A stretch of DNA of 64,000 bases from Leptospira venezuelensis (GTDB taxonomy: Bacteria; Spirochaetota; Leptospiria; Leptospirales; Leptospiraceae): the NCBI RefSeq assembly GCF_002150035.1, contig NZ_NETS01000010.1, positions 1,426,001-1,490,000 on the forward strand, written 5' to 3'. This document shows positions 24,854-33,574 of the stretch, one piece after another. How positions within the stretch are numbered: the first letter of the stretch is position 1; every line of letters starts with the position of its first letter. The notes beneath the pieces were generated by a model that saw only the letters and a list, made by a program, of their open reading frames with translations, did not search any database and was not told the origin of the DNA. Made by a program: the position numbers and the translations under genes.

Positions 24854-26125
24854 ATGGGGGGTCTTTTAGTGAGTAGTTTTTTTACAAGTACATCAGTAAA
24901 ACGTTTCTTTCTCTTCTCTTTAGCTATCCTTTTTATCTCTAATTGTAGCGCACTCGACTGGGGCTGGGTTAAACTCCCATCCGGACTCGCCTGGGAACAA
25001 GACGAAACCTTAGATAGAAACCCTGTTGAAGGTTTCCGAGTGGAATTTCCGGAAGAATTGGGACTGGATTCAAGGCCCTTGGTAGAACTTTCCAAAAAGT
25101 TTAGAAAAGAAAAAACAGAAGTCCGTTCTCTTCTCATCCTGAAAGAAGGCAACCTAGTATTTGAAAGGTATGCCGGTGGTATCTCAAGAAATCATAATCA
25201 TAATATGTATTCTGTGACCAAGTCAGTGGTCTCCATGTTGTTAGGGATTTGTTATACGAATGATTGTGGAGTGGATTTAGAAGATAGTCTTTCTTCTGCT
25301 GAGTCGGGATTGCCTGGCCTTCTTCCTTCCGAGTTAAAAGGAAAGGAATCTATCCGACTCAAGGACGCATTACGTATGAGTTCCGGAATGGGTTGGGACT
25401 CATTTCCTAAAAAAGAAGATATCAGAACAGACGCCGACCCGCTTGCGATTGCTTGGATTCCTGCAGTATCTTCGGCGCCTGGAACTAAATTCGAATATTC
25501 TAATGGAGATACTCAATTGGTCGCAGGTTATCTGGAAGCCAAGACTGGTAAGACATTATATGAATATTCCAAGAACACTGCATTCTCTTGGTTAGGTTTT
25601 AAAGGAGAAGAATGGAATACATCTAAATCCGGAAGACAGACAGCTGGTTTCGGACTTCGCCTGAGACCAATCGATATGGCAAAGTTAGGACAACTGTATC
25701 TTGACGGAGGAAAATGGCAGGGCCGCCAGATCCTAAAACCTGAGTGGATTGCAATGACCTTAGAACCGGGGATTGAGAAAAGGTACGGGCTCCAGTTTTG
25801 GATCCATGAATTTGAAGGAAAGCCTAGCTTCATGGCAAACGGGAAGGGTGGCCAATTTATCTATGTGATCCCTCATCGTAAGATTGTTATAGTGATGACT
25901 AGCGCTATCTGGGATAAGGCACCTGATTTAGTTTTAAGTTCTGTGCTGGATGCGATTAAAGCTTCTTTAATATCCACCGATAAAATCCCTTCTCCTGACA
26001 GGGAAGAAGCGTTACTTAGAGAGCTGAAAATATCTGCCAGAACTTCTTTGGATCCTAAGCTTAAAGAAGGAGCGGATGAAACAAGGATTGCAGCGGAACC
26101 AGGGATGAAACAAAATCATCCTTAA
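24854..26125 (+). CDS. Serine hydrolase of the class C beta-lactamase fold, lipoprotein
   Basis: 423 residues. The leader ends in LAILFISNC (lipobox, Cys31), so the protein is probably lipid-anchored. The catalytic Ser-x-x-Lys is S120-VTK, preceded by Y, and YSNGDTQ supplies the Y-x-N motif. The third, K/H-x-G-type element may be in NGKGGQFI. This family covers penicillin-binding proteins, esterases and D-aminopeptidases, so antibiotic hydrolysis should not be assumed. A GTG at 24869 with GGGGGG upstream is an alternative start. The next gene begins immediately after the stop. Confidence 0.82.
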   Translation: MGGLLVSSFFTSTSVKRFFLFSLAILFISNCSALDWGWVKLPSGLAWEQDETLDRNPVEGFRVEFPEELGLDSRPLVELSKKFRKEKTEVRSLLILKEGNLVFERYAGGISRNHNHNMYSVTKSVVSMLLGICYTNDCGVDLEDSLSSAESGLPGLLPSELKGKESIRLKDALRMSSGMGWDSFPKKEDIRTDADPLAIAWIPAVSSAPGTKFEYSNGDTQLVAGYLEAKTGKTLYEYSKNTAFSWLGFKGEEWNTSKSGRQTAGFGLRLRPIDMAKLGQLYLDGGKWQGRQILKPEWIAMTLEPGIEKRYGLQFWIHEFEGKPSFMANGKGGQFIYVIPHRKIVIVMTSAIWDKAPDLVLSSVLDAIKASLISTDKIPSPDREEALLRELKISARTSLDPKLKEGADETRIAAEPGMKQNHP

Positions 26126-26875
26126 ATGAAGACCGTTCTAATCCCAATCCCTCAAATCGATTTCGACCCAACAGAAGTATCCGTCCCTTGGAAGGTTTTA
26201 AAAGAAAACGGATATAAGATCATATTTACTACCCCAACTGGAAGCTCCGGAGAGGCTGATTTTAGAATGGTGACCGGTAAAGGTTTAGGAATTTTATCTC
26301 CAGTTTTAAGAGCGAAGAATGATGATGTTCTTTTGTATAGAGAATTAGAAAAATCGAATGAGTTTCTAAGCCCGAAAAAATACGAGTCTGTCAAATTAGA
26401 TTCTTTTGACGTTCTGCTTCTTCCGGGAGGACATGCAAAAGGAATGAGAGTTTATCTAGAATCTGAACCTTTACAAAAGTTGGTTGGGAATACTTTTGCG
26501 GAAGGAAAGCCTGTTGCAGCGATTTGTCATGGGGTGCTTCTCGCCGCAAGATCCAAAAACCCTAAAACAAAAAAGTCCAGCTTATATGGACTAAAAACCA
26601 CAGGACTTTTGAAATCTCAGGAACTTCTGGCATGGAATTTAACTAGAGCTTGGCTTGGGGATTATTATAGAACTTATCCTACACCATTACAAGACGAAGT
26701 AATTTCCTTTTTAGAATCCAGCACAGACTTTCAAGAAGGTCCAATGCCTATTGGAAGAGATAGTTTCGCTAATACTAAACCAGGGTTCAGCGTTTTAGAT
26801 AAGTCTTATCTTTCTGCAAGATGGCCTGGAGATGCACATAAGTTTGCCAAAGAACTTCCCGAATTCTTCGGATAG
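26126..26875 (+). CDS. DJ-1/PfpI-family protein (class I glutamine-amidotransferase fold)
   Basis: 249 residues. LLLPGGHAKGMRVY and AAICHGVLLAARS carry the conserved PfpI-type elements, with the nucleophilic Cys in the ICHG elbow. The C-terminal ~90 residues are longer than in simple DJ-1 proteins. Members act as glyoxalases, proteases or chaperones; the activity here is not decidable. It starts directly behind the serine-hydrolase gene (TAA-ATG) and is likely co-transcribed. Confidence 0.82.
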   Translation: MKTVLIPIPQIDFDPTEVSVPWKVLKENGYKIIFTTPTGSSGEADFRMVTGKGLGILSPVLRAKNDDVLLYRELEKSNEFLSPKKYESVKLDSFDVLLLPGGHAKGMRVYLESEPLQKLVGNTFAEGKPVAAICHGVLLAARSKNPKTKKSSLYGLKTTGLLKSQELLAWNLTRAWLGDYYRTYPTPLQDEVISFLESSTDFQEGPMPIGRDSFANTKPGFSVLDKSYLSARWPGDAHKFAKELPEFFG

Positions 26876-26959
26876 TTCTAGTTTTTGATTTTCCTCTAAT
26901 ATAATCTATGCACACTGACTACAGAGGGTTCGGATCTTGAACTCTCTACTAAGAACGAA

Positions 26960-27661
26960 ATGAGTTCAAAAGAACATTATATTTTCCTAGATGTGGGAGA
27001 TACTCTCCTAACAATGAAAAAACCCGCGGGGGAAGTGTATTTTGAAGTTCTAAAGGAATTCGGTTTAGACGGCTCCAAACATCCGAACGGATATATGGAA
27101 AGAGCCTTTCGAAAGGCTTATGCCCACATGACGCGTCATCCACTTCCTGACTTCAGAGATAAATTCCATGCTCATACGGATGGAAGCGAAGGCTGGTGGA
27201 GAGAATTGCTTGGTTTCTTCCTAAAAGAAATAGGCTCAGATCTAGAACCAGACCCTATTTTTCAATCTATATTCAAACGTTTTGATGAACCTTCCGTCTG
27301 GGAAATAGATCCAGGCTTTTATGAGCTAGTTGAATTTGCAAAACAAAGAGGTTCAGGTTTAGGGATCATTTCTAATTGGGATCATCGACTCAAACAACTC
27401 TTGTCCAGCGTTGGTGTACTGGATTATTTTTATCCAGTAATTGTTTCTGCAGAATTCGGATACGAAAAACCTTCTCCCTTAATTTTTCAAGAAGCGGAGA
27501 AGATTGTGGGACTTTCTCCTGATAAACTGATCTACTGCGGAGATAAGGTGGAGTTGGATATTGTGCCTACCAGGTCCAGAGGATGGACTGCATTTCATAA
27601 ACATGTAGAAGGAGATATTCGCGATCTGGGCGAGTTAACCTCTATACTAAAAAAAGGGTAG
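26960..27661 (+). CDS. HAD-superfamily hydrolase-like protein
   Basis: 233 residues. The motif I region is FLDVGDTLLTM, so the nucleophile Asp is present, but the +2 acid/base Asp is Gly. Motif II is IISNWDHRLK and motif III/IV is YEKPSPLIFQEA...YCGDKVELDI. The pattern resembles the HDHD3-type subgroup. Loss of the +2 Asp usually lowers phosphatase activity, so it may be a phosphonatase-like or non-catalytic member. It stands alone, with gaps on both sides. Confidence 0.8.
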   Translation: MSSKEHYIFLDVGDTLLTMKKPAGEVYFEVLKEFGLDGSKHPNGYMERAFRKAYAHMTRHPLPDFRDKFHAHTDGSEGWWRELLGFFLKEIGSDLEPDPIFQSIFKRFDEPSVWEIDPGFYELVEFAKQRGSGLGIISNWDHRLKQLLSSVGVLDYFYPVIVSAEFGYEKPSPLIFQEAEKIVGLSPDKLIYCGDKVELDIVPTRSRGWTAFHKHVEGDIRDLGELTSILKKG

Positions 27662-27716
27662 TTTATTCTCTTTCGAATTCTTTTCTTCCTCCAAACAAGT
27701 CTAATCGAATACAAAA

Positions 27717-28262
27717 ATGAAAGTACTCGCAGTCTCCGGAAGTTTAAGAAAAGGTTCTTCCAATACAGCCTTATTACTCGCAGCCAAAAGGATCGCAAAT
27801 GATTCTTTGCAAATTACACTCGCGGATCCTTTGGATCGGATCCCTCATTTTAATCCTGACCTAGATACAGATTCGCCTCCTAAAGAAGTTGCTGAATGGA
27901 GAAGGGAGTTGAAAGAGGCAGACGCTATTCTTTTTTCGAGTCCAGAATATGCATTTGCAATTCCGGGTGTTTTGAAGAATGCGCTGGATTGGATCGTCTC
28001 CAGTGCGGAACTTTATGGAAAGCCCGTCGGGTTGATTAACGCTTCTCCAGGTTATGGAGGAGCTTCTAAAGCACAGGAAGCTTTTTTACATTTATTGAAT
28101 GTACTTACAGTTAAAATAAACGATGACTGTGTTCTAAGTATTCCTTCGGTCAATAAGAAGGTGGATCCAGAAGGAAATATCATGGATGAGCAAACAGAGA
28201 AGGATCTCAAAACTTGTTTAGAAAGTTTGGAGCGTTTGATCCAAGATTCTAAACTTTCGTAG
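27717..28262 (+). CDS. NADPH-dependent FMN reductase family protein
   Basis: 181 residues with the flavodoxin-like fold. AVSGSLRKGSSNTALL is the FMN-phosphate loop, and SPEYAFAIPGVLKNALDW is the conserved second motif. It probably reduces quinones, azo compounds or chromate with NAD(P)H through bound FMN. It precedes the peroxiredoxin by ~190 bases on the same strand; a shared oxidative-stress role is possible but they have separate promoter space. Confidence 0.87.
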   Translation: MKVLAVSGSLRKGSSNTALLLAAKRIANDSLQITLADPLDRIPHFNPDLDTDSPPKEVAEWRRELKEADAILFSSPEYAFAIPGVLKNALDWIVSSAELYGKPVGLINASPGYGGASKAQEAFLHLLNVLTVKINDDCVLSIPSVNKKVDPEGNIMDEQTEKDLKTCLESLERLIQDSKLS

Positions 28263-28369
28263 TTCCCTAAGAACCGGACCGTTGTAAATATCCCTAAAAG
28301 GATGTAAAATCATTAGAATATAGAAGAAAACCTCCTGAATTCTGTTTTATTATCCAAAATCTTGTATTT

Positions 28370-28399
28370 CGAATAAATAATCTGCTATAGCGAATAAAT
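28370..28399. repeat. Direct repeat CGAATAAAT x2 upstream of peroxiredoxin
   Basis: Two identical 9-mers start 21 bases apart (28370 and 28391), which is two helical turns, so a dimeric regulator could bind both on one face. They lie just upstream of the candidate promoter. Confidence 0.4.
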
Positions 28400-28402
28400 T
28401 TC

Positions 28403-28431
28403 TTGCAATATCCTGGGATATCGATCATAAC
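28403..28431 (+). promoter_or_regulatory. Candidate peroxiredoxin promoter with palindromic spacer
   Basis: TTGCAA (28403-28408), 17-base spacer, CATAAC (28426-28431). The spacer contains the perfect inverted repeat ATATCC-TG-GGATAT (28408-28421), a likely operator position. The start codon is ~20 bases further on with AGGAG in between. Confidence 0.45.
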
Positions 28432-28451
28432 TAAGACCAGGAGTATTGATT

Positions 28452-29087
28452 ATGGCACTTAGATTAGGCGATGTGGCCCCGGATTTTCAGGCAGAAACTT
28501 CCGAAGGCCCGATAGAATTTCATAAATATTTGGGAGAAGGTTGGGGAATCTTATTCTCTCACCCAAAAGATTATACTCCCGTTTGCACTACAGAACTTGG
28601 TTATGTTGCGAAAATTAAGCCTGAGTTTGAAAAGAGAAATGTTAAGGTCCTCGCATTATCTGTTGATCCGGTAGACTCTCATAAGGGTTGGATTGGGGAT
28701 ATCAACGAAACTCAAAACACTACCGTAAACTATCCGATCATTGCGGATGCGGACAAAAAAGTCTCCGGTCTTTATGATATGATCCATCCTAATGCGAGCG
28801 AGACCACAACAGTTCGTTCGGTATTTGTGATCGGTCCGGATAAAAAAGTGAAACTTACTTTGACTTATCCTGCATCTACTGGAAGGAACTTTGATGAACT
28901 GTTAAGAGTCATTGATTCTCTCCAGTTGACTGCGAATTACAGTGTTGCGACTCCTGCAAATTGGAAACATGGAGAGGATGTAATCATAGTTCCTTCTGTT
29001 TCCGATGAAGATGCTGAGAAAAAATTTCCAAAAGGTTTTAAGAAGATTAAACCTTATTTGAGATATACTCCGCAGCCGAATAAGTAA
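28452..29087 (+). CDS. 1-Cys peroxiredoxin (Prx6 type)
   Basis: 211 residues from the ATG at 28452, which has AGGAG eight bases upstream; an in-frame TTG two codons earlier is less likely. HPKDYTPVCTTELG is the peroxidatic-Cys motif of the Prx6 group, and the long C-terminal domain (NYSVATPANWKHGEDVIIVPSVSDEDAEKKFPKG) is typical of that group. It reduces hydrogen peroxide and alkyl hydroperoxides. No resolving Cys is seen. It ends at a good terminator, so it is monocistronic. Confidence 0.94.
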   Translation: MALRLGDVAPDFQAETSEGPIEFHKYLGEGWGILFSHPKDYTPVCTTELGYVAKIKPEFEKRNVKVLALSVDPVDSHKGWIGDINETQNTTVNYPIIADADKKVSGLYDMIHPNASETTTVRSVFVIGPDKKVKLTLTYPASTGRNFDELLRVIDSLQLTANYSVATPANWKHGEDVIIVPSVSDEDAEKKFPKGFKKIKPYLRYTPQPNK

Positions 29088-29111
29088 ATAAGACACATGC
29101 CTATTTTAGAA

Positions 29112-29135
29112 AGGAGTCTTCGGGCTCCTTTTTTG
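29112..29135 (+). terminator. Rho-independent terminator after peroxiredoxin
   Basis: AGGAGTC-(TTCG)-GGCTCCT is a 7-pair stem (one T-G pair) with a stable TTCG loop, followed by six T residues. Confidence 0.88.
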
Positions 29136-29310
29136 TTATATTCTATATTTATAAAGTTATTTTGGAATATTGATTCAGGAATTAAATCTTAGAATAAAAA
29201 GTACGCGCGGAAATCAATATTCCAGACCTGAACCTCATAACGGGGGAGTTTTGAATTGCAACCTTCTCCTTGAGGAGTATAATTATGGCAAGGCCTATGT
29301 TTGAAGAATT

Positions 29311-30006
29311 TTAGGATTTGGAAAGTCTTTCGATTGATCGTGCCGCGATTTCTTTTCTAAGATCTTGGCCCTTTTTCTTAGAGACCCTGGTTTCCGAAAC
29401 CAGATTTGGATTAGCTGTTTTAGGATGCCCGCTTAAAAAAGGAGGTTCCGGATTGTATTCTATCATAAGTTGGATTTCTTCGGCAGCCTTTTGGCCTTGG
29501 ATCTCTGCTACTACCCGAAGTGCAAAATCGATTCCAGCAGTGACACCTCCTCCGGTAATTCGATCTCTATCAATAATAACCCGATCTTCTTTCACATCTA
29601 TTTCCGGAAAAAGTTTTAGAACATCTAAGGAGAGCCAATGTGTAGTAGCTTTATATCCATTCAATAAACCTGCGGCGGCTAAAACTAAGGAGCCGGTGCA
29701 TACAGAACTAATATATCTGCAAGTTTTTGATTTTTCTCTTAACCAGTTCAAAACCTTCTCATTTTCCATGAGTCGATTCACGCCGAGTCCACCCGGAACT
29801 AAGACCAAATGCAAATCTACGTTTTCATCCAAACTTTTATCCGGGAGAATGAAAAGTCCTCTTTCAGAAGGGATTGCATCTTTTGTTTCGGCAATTACGT
29901 AAACTTTGGAATTTTTCATTCTGGAAAATACTTCGTAAGGACCTACAAAATCCAGAGGAGTTAAATCCGGAAAGATAAGTAATCCAATATTGAACGGTTC
30001 TTGCAT
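29311..30006 (-). CDS. DJ-1/PfpI-family protein, isocyanide-hydratase-like
   Basis: 231 residues. FPDLTPLDFVGPYEVFSRM at the N-terminus, VLVPGGLG and the nucleophile elbow ISSVCTGSLVLAAAGLL followed by TTHWLSLD match the InhA-like/AraC-N-terminal group of DJ-1 proteins. No helix-turn-helix follows; the C-terminal ~40 residues are basic and probably unstructured. It is a second DJ-1 family member in this window and only distantly like the one at 26.1 kb. The substrate is unknown. Confidence 0.85.
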   Translation of the reverse strand: MQEPFNIGLLIFPDLTPLDFVGPYEVFSRMKNSKVYVIAETKDAIPSERGLFILPDKSLDENVDLHLVLVPGGLGVNRLMENEKVLNWLREKSKTCRYISSVCTGSLVLAAAGLLNGYKATTHWLSLDVLKLFPEIDVKEDRVIIDRDRITGGGVTAGIDFALRVVAEIQGQKAAEEIQLMIEYNPEPPFLSGHPKTANPNLVSETRVSKKKGQDLRKEIAARSIERLSKS

Positions 30007-30205
30007 AGCGATATGGGATACGACTCAGGAATGTCTTCAAGTCGAATTCGAGGCAAAAATTTTTGAGAAATGAAATGCTTTCTATGGGAATCCAAAAGAA
30101 TAGAAGAAGGTAAACTCATTAATAAATATCTGAGAATTTCATAAAAACTTCTTCTTAATATCCTGATTTGGTATATTCTGAAATGGGAAGTAGAATTGAG
30201 CTTGC

Positions 30206-30502
30206 TTGGCTAAAACAATCTACACCGAAGAATATAAGGTTTTTCAAAAATTGCTAAAGAAAGCTCGGGAAGAAGCAGGCTTAACCCAAGTCGACGTTGC
30301 CAAGGCTCTTAAAGCGCCTCAATCTTTTATTTCAAAAGTAGAGGCTGGAGACAGAAGGATAGATGTCATAGAATTCTGGAACCTGGCAAAACTTTATAAA
30401 AAGCCTGTGGAATTCTTTTTTAAGTTTGATGATAAATCGGAACTTAGATCCAAGAAAAAGTCTCTTAAAGCGGCAAGTTCTACCAAAAGAAAGTCCAAAT
30501 AA
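30206..30502 (+). CDS. XRE-family transcription regulator
   Basis: 98 residues. The helix-turn-helix spans ~12-66 (REEAGLTQVDVAKALKAPQSFISKVEAGDRRIDVIEF), followed by a very basic tail (KKKSLKAASSTKRKSK). The start is TTG; no other in-frame start gives the conserved N-terminus. It is isolated and has no toxin gene beside it, so it is more likely a stand-alone regulator than an antitoxin. Confidence 0.82.
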   Translation: MAKTIYTEEYKVFQKLLKKAREEAGLTQVDVAKALKAPQSFISKVEAGDRRIDVIEFWNLAKLYKKPVEFFFKFDDKSELRSKKKSLKAASSTKRKSK

Positions 30503-30612
30503 TATTTCTTTTCGATCTGTTGGGCCCCCAACCAAATATCTTTCTTAGAAAAGAATAGCCAAGAACAACAGTTCTACTAAAAAATTCCAATTGCCTTTGG
30601 GCAAAAAGCTAA

Positions 30613-31617
30613 ATGAAACCGAATCGAATTGAACGTCCCTGGGTTTACTGGGTCATCCTGATTTTAACTGCATTTCTTTCTTTTTGGGCCGGAAGGCTTG
30701 GCTTAGAGAATATGGATATGTCTTTTTCAGACATTGGTCCTGAAAAAGAGATCGTTTCAGATTCTCATTATTTTGCAAGACCTCGACTAATTCTCAAAAA
30801 CGTTCGGTTTTATTGGCAGAAAGACATTTTCGTAGAGGCGGATCGTCTTTCTTTGGAAGCAATTCCAAAGAATGGAGAAATTCTACCTTTTGATCGACCC
30901 GAACTTTTTACTCTCAAAATATTAAAAGGGAATATTCGTATATCTTTCGAGAGTCTTGAGAAGCTGATTAACGGAAGATTATTCGCTTTCCCGGAATCAA
31001 CTCTTCGTAAAATCAAACTTCGTCCTATTTTTCATAATGGTGTTTGGAAACTAAAGATTTCAGGAGAGGTCAAATTGGTAGTTTGGGTATCCTTTGATGG
31101 GATCGCTACAGTCAAGATCGATTCGGAATCCGACAGGATCTTGGTTGAGAATGAATCCGTTCAAGCATTATTAAATCCTTATACAAAAGAACTTTTAAAT
31201 ACCGTAGGCGTTTCCATTGAGGACTTGGTCCGTTTTCCTAAGGGGAGAGGCCTATTCATTTCAGGAAACAAGGTATTCTTTGAACCTTTTTCTGTTTTCC
31301 CTGCTCCGGAAGTGGAAGGTAAAATTGAAAGTCTCAAGTTGGACGAAAATGCATTAGGTATTGAGTTCTTTGCAGAACAGGAGGTCCCTTCTCCTAAGAC
31401 AAATTCCAAAAATTATATTTATGTAACTGGTGGAAAATTACTCTTCGGAGGGATTCAAGTTTACCAGGGAAGGGTCTTACTTCAAGATAGGGAAGAATCC
31501 TCTCTGTTCGAGTTCTGTTTTTCTGAATTCAAAAAAGCTTTGTCTCTCTCCAATGTAAAGATGGAGGAAGACGGACGTATCCTCATCTCCATGCCTGATT
31601 CTCCTCCTATTGAATAA
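30613..31617 (+). CDS. Membrane-anchored protein of unknown function
   Basis: 334 residues with one membrane helix at ~11-29 (WVYWVILILTAFLSFWAGRLG) and a large periplasmic part made of alternating beta segments (RLILKNVRFYWQKDIFVEADRLSLEA; LKISGEVKLVVWVSFDGIATVKI). The pattern suggests an AsmA/LmeA-like lipid-binding beta fold, but no motif confirms it. There is no operon partner. Confidence 0.65.
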   Translation: MKPNRIERPWVYWVILILTAFLSFWAGRLGLENMDMSFSDIGPEKEIVSDSHYFARPRLILKNVRFYWQKDIFVEADRLSLEAIPKNGEILPFDRPELFTLKILKGNIRISFESLEKLINGRLFAFPESTLRKIKLRPIFHNGVWKLKISGEVKLVVWVSFDGIATVKIDSESDRILVENESVQALLNPYTKELLNTVGVSIEDLVRFPKGRGLFISGNKVFFEPFSVFPAPEVEGKIESLKLDENALGIEFFAEQEVPSPKTNSKNYIYVTGGKLLFGGIQVYQGRVLLQDREESSLFEFCFSEFKKALSLSNVKMEEDGRILISMPDSPPIE

Positions 31618-31712
31618 ATTTTTTATTAATAAAATATTTCCAATTTCATAAAAATTTAGAAAATCCGGAACGTTCTTCTTCGAACTCGGTCCTCTTGTTG
31701 AAGAGGATGATT

Positions 31713-32216
31713 ATGAATCTTTTCACTTCCAAGTTTCCATATTTCACTTTTTGCGTTAGGAGTGGCTTTATCCTACTGGCGATTTTTTTATCGAGTTGTA
31801 TTTCTCCTCAATATACCGCAGGAGGAAATCCTTACCCTTCTGACTTTGTATATAAAGGAGATCTATTCGGTTTACAGAATTGTTTGAGGGCAGGCTATTC
31901 CGTAGATACTAGGGATCCTTTTACTAGAAATTTTACTCCTTTGATGATCGCGGCCAGAGAAGGAGAAGTTGAGATCGCAGAATTTTTAATTCGAAATGGT
32001 GCTGACATCAATGCCAAAACTAGGGACGGCCATACAGCTCTCATGATGGCAGTTTATAATCGGAATTTGGATATAGTAAAATTACTTTTGAAGAATGGAG
32101 CGAATATACATATTAAAAGTAAACAAGGACATACTGCATTTTCAGAAGCAAGTTTAGAAGAAGCAATCCAAATCAAAGAACTGCTTGCTACCTATGAGAT
32201 CGGTTCAAAAAGATGA
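31713..32216 (+). CDS. Ankyrin-repeat lipoprotein
   Basis: 167 residues from the ATG at 31713, chosen because AAGAGG lies seven bases upstream; ATG/TTG codons a few triplets earlier are in frame. The leader ends in LLAIFLSSC, a clear lipobox. Two to three ankyrin repeats follow (NFTPLMIAAREGEVEIAEFLIRNGADINAKT; DGHTALMMAVYNRNLDIVKLLLKNGANIHIK). It is therefore a lipid-anchored protein-binding module. It overlaps the next small lipoprotein gene by 4 bases (ATGA), so the two products are probably made together. Confidence 0.85.
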   Translation: MNLFTSKFPYFTFCVRSGFILLAIFLSSCISPQYTAGGNPYPSDFVYKGDLFGLQNCLRAGYSVDTRDPFTRNFTPLMIAAREGEVEIAEFLIRNGADINAKTRDGHTALMMAVYNRNLDIVKLLLKNGANIHIKSKQGHTAFSEASLEEAIQIKELLATYEIGSKR

Positions 32217-32542
32217 GGTCCATACTGCCAATCGTTCTGGTCTTTTTCTTTTTAGAAAACTGCATGAACGATGATCGTTGCACCAAAGATTGTGATAAGA
32301 ACTTTTCAATCTGCCTATTAGTTGCGACAAATGAAAATTCACTTGGGATTGGATTCATTTGTAAGGTCATCTGCGATGATTGTAAATCAGACTGTCATAG
32401 GGTAACATCTTCCGGAAGAACAACTAGTACTTCCAGGGGAGGATCCGGTGGTGGAGGGGGTGGCGGCAGCTCAGGTGGAGATGGCGGTGGGGGAGGTGGC
32501 CACGGCGGAGGTGGTCATGGAGGAAGTGGAATTATATTTTAG
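32213..32542 (+). CDS. Small Cys-rich, Gly-tailed putative lipoprotein
   Basis: 109 residues. A short leader ends in FFFLENC (possible lipobox). The mature N-terminal half has seven cysteines in C-x3-C type groups (DDRCTKDCDKNFSIC; FICKVICDDCKSDCH). The C-terminal ~35 residues are almost pure Gly with Ser, His and Asp, resembling flexible or metal-binding tails. No family is recognised. The coupling to the ankyrin lipoprotein is the only hint at function. Confidence 0.7.
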   Translation: MRSILPIVLVFFFLENCMNDDRCTKDCDKNFSICLLVATNENSLGIGFICKVICDDCKSDCHRVTSSGRTTSTSRGGSGGGGGGGSSGGDGGGGGGHGGGGHGGSGIIF

Positions 32543-32553
32543 AGTATAGATAC

Positions 32554-32583
32554 AAAAAAGGAAACCGAGTCTCCTCGGTTTCC
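32554..32583 (-). terminator. Terminator for the minus-strand hydroxylase gene
   Basis: A perfect 10-pair stem, GGAAACCGAG-(4 bases)-CTCGGTTTCC, followed on the minus strand by six T residues. On the plus strand no T run follows, so it terminates mainly the leftward transcript. Confidence 0.85.
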
Positions 32584-32631
32584 AGTATGAGCTATTATGA
32601 GAATTTTATAGTTCGATCTTATGGACAAAAT

Positions 32632-33471
32632 CTATTTCGCAAATCCGATCTCAGGACCAATTGAATTTTTTTCGTAACCTTCTTTTTTCTCGGCAACTTC
32701 ATCAAAATAGGATTCGTAATTTGGGAAGTTTGTCCCCATAATTCTATCCCAGAAATTGAAATAGAGACTATAGTTTCCGTGAAACTTTTGGTGATGCAAG
32801 TTATGGTGTGTAGAAGTATTAATCCATTTTGTGATAGGGTGACTTGCCCAACCTTTGGGGAAAAATTCATAGCCTAGGTGCCACCAAATATTCATGATCA
32901 TCGCGTAGAATGTATGGAATATAAACACTCCGAAATGGATCGGAACCAAACTTATAAATGGCACTATATAGATTGCTTCCAAAAATGCTTCAGCCCAATG
33001 GAAATTATAAGCTGCTAAAGGAGAAGGGTTTACAGATTTATGATGGATCGCATGCACGAAAGTATAAACCTTTTTGTGATGCATTAATCTATGAGCCCAA
33101 TAAAACCAGGTCTCATGCCAGACAGTGATCAGGATATAACTTAAGATCGCGTAGGCCCAACCTCTTTCTGAGATATCGAAGTAAAGTGCTCTCGGCAGAT
33201 ATCCTAATTTTTGAAGGCTGAAGGAAACCACCGCAACCAAGCTGAACATTACCATCGTAACGGCAGATTGTTTGATTTCGTATACTACCTTCTCCCATTT
33301 TGGGAAATTTTTCTGGATACGATACTTCTCGAAATATCCTTTTTTCCAAACCCAGAATATAAAGAATGCGAGTCCTGCTAAAGGATAGTATCTAATAAAG
33401 TTCATAGAAAGTTGAAATAGTCCGAAATTCCGAACACATTCCCAACCGAAATCACAAGCGTTGATTGCCAT
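32632..33471 (-). CDS. Fatty-acid hydroxylase / sterol-desaturase family protein, copy 1
   Basis: 279 residues from the ATG at 33471, which has GGAGG five bases upstream and matches the length of its paralogue at 51.7 kb; the longer frame upstream is not conserved. The histidine boxes WHETWFYWAHRLMHH, VHAIHH and THHNLHHQKFHG bind a di-iron centre, and four hydrophobic segments hold it in the membrane. The family hydroxylates or desaturates fatty acids, sphingoids, sterols or carotenoids using O2. The substrate is unknown. It lies 103 bases behind a membrane AraC gene that may control it. Confidence 0.88.
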   Translation of the reverse strand: MAINACDFGWECVRNFGLFQLSMNFIRYYPLAGLAFFIFWVWKKGYFEKYRIQKNFPKWEKVVYEIKQSAVTMVMFSLVAVVSFSLQKLGYLPRALYFDISERGWAYAILSYILITVWHETWFYWAHRLMHHKKVYTFVHAIHHKSVNPSPLAAYNFHWAEAFLEAIYIVPFISLVPIHFGVFIFHTFYAMIMNIWWHLGYEFFPKGWASHPITKWINTSTHHNLHHQKFHGNYSLYFNFWDRIMGTNFPNYESYFDEVAEKKEGYEKNSIGPEIGFAK

Positions 33472-33574
33472 TTTTCCTCCGATCTCTGCATTTAGTTTAC
33501 GGCGGAATTTATAAGAAGTCGTCCTCCCCGATCGGAGTGGAATAAAATATACGTCCAGACCGATCGAAACGGAC

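Noticed and set aside
24854..26125. Antibiotic resistance beta-lactamase
   Set aside because: The fold is shared with esterases and peptidases, and the lipoprotein leader and sequence do not point to a drug-hydrolysing enzyme.
32430..32530. Gly-codon-rich tract as a microsatellite or CRISPR-like repeat
   Set aside because: It lies in frame inside the small lipoprotein gene and has irregular GGN codons with no spacer structure.
32554..32583. Terminator for the plus-strand Cys/Gly-rich lipoprotein
   Set aside because: There is no T run on the plus side; the T run is on the minus side, so it was assigned to the hydroxylase gene.
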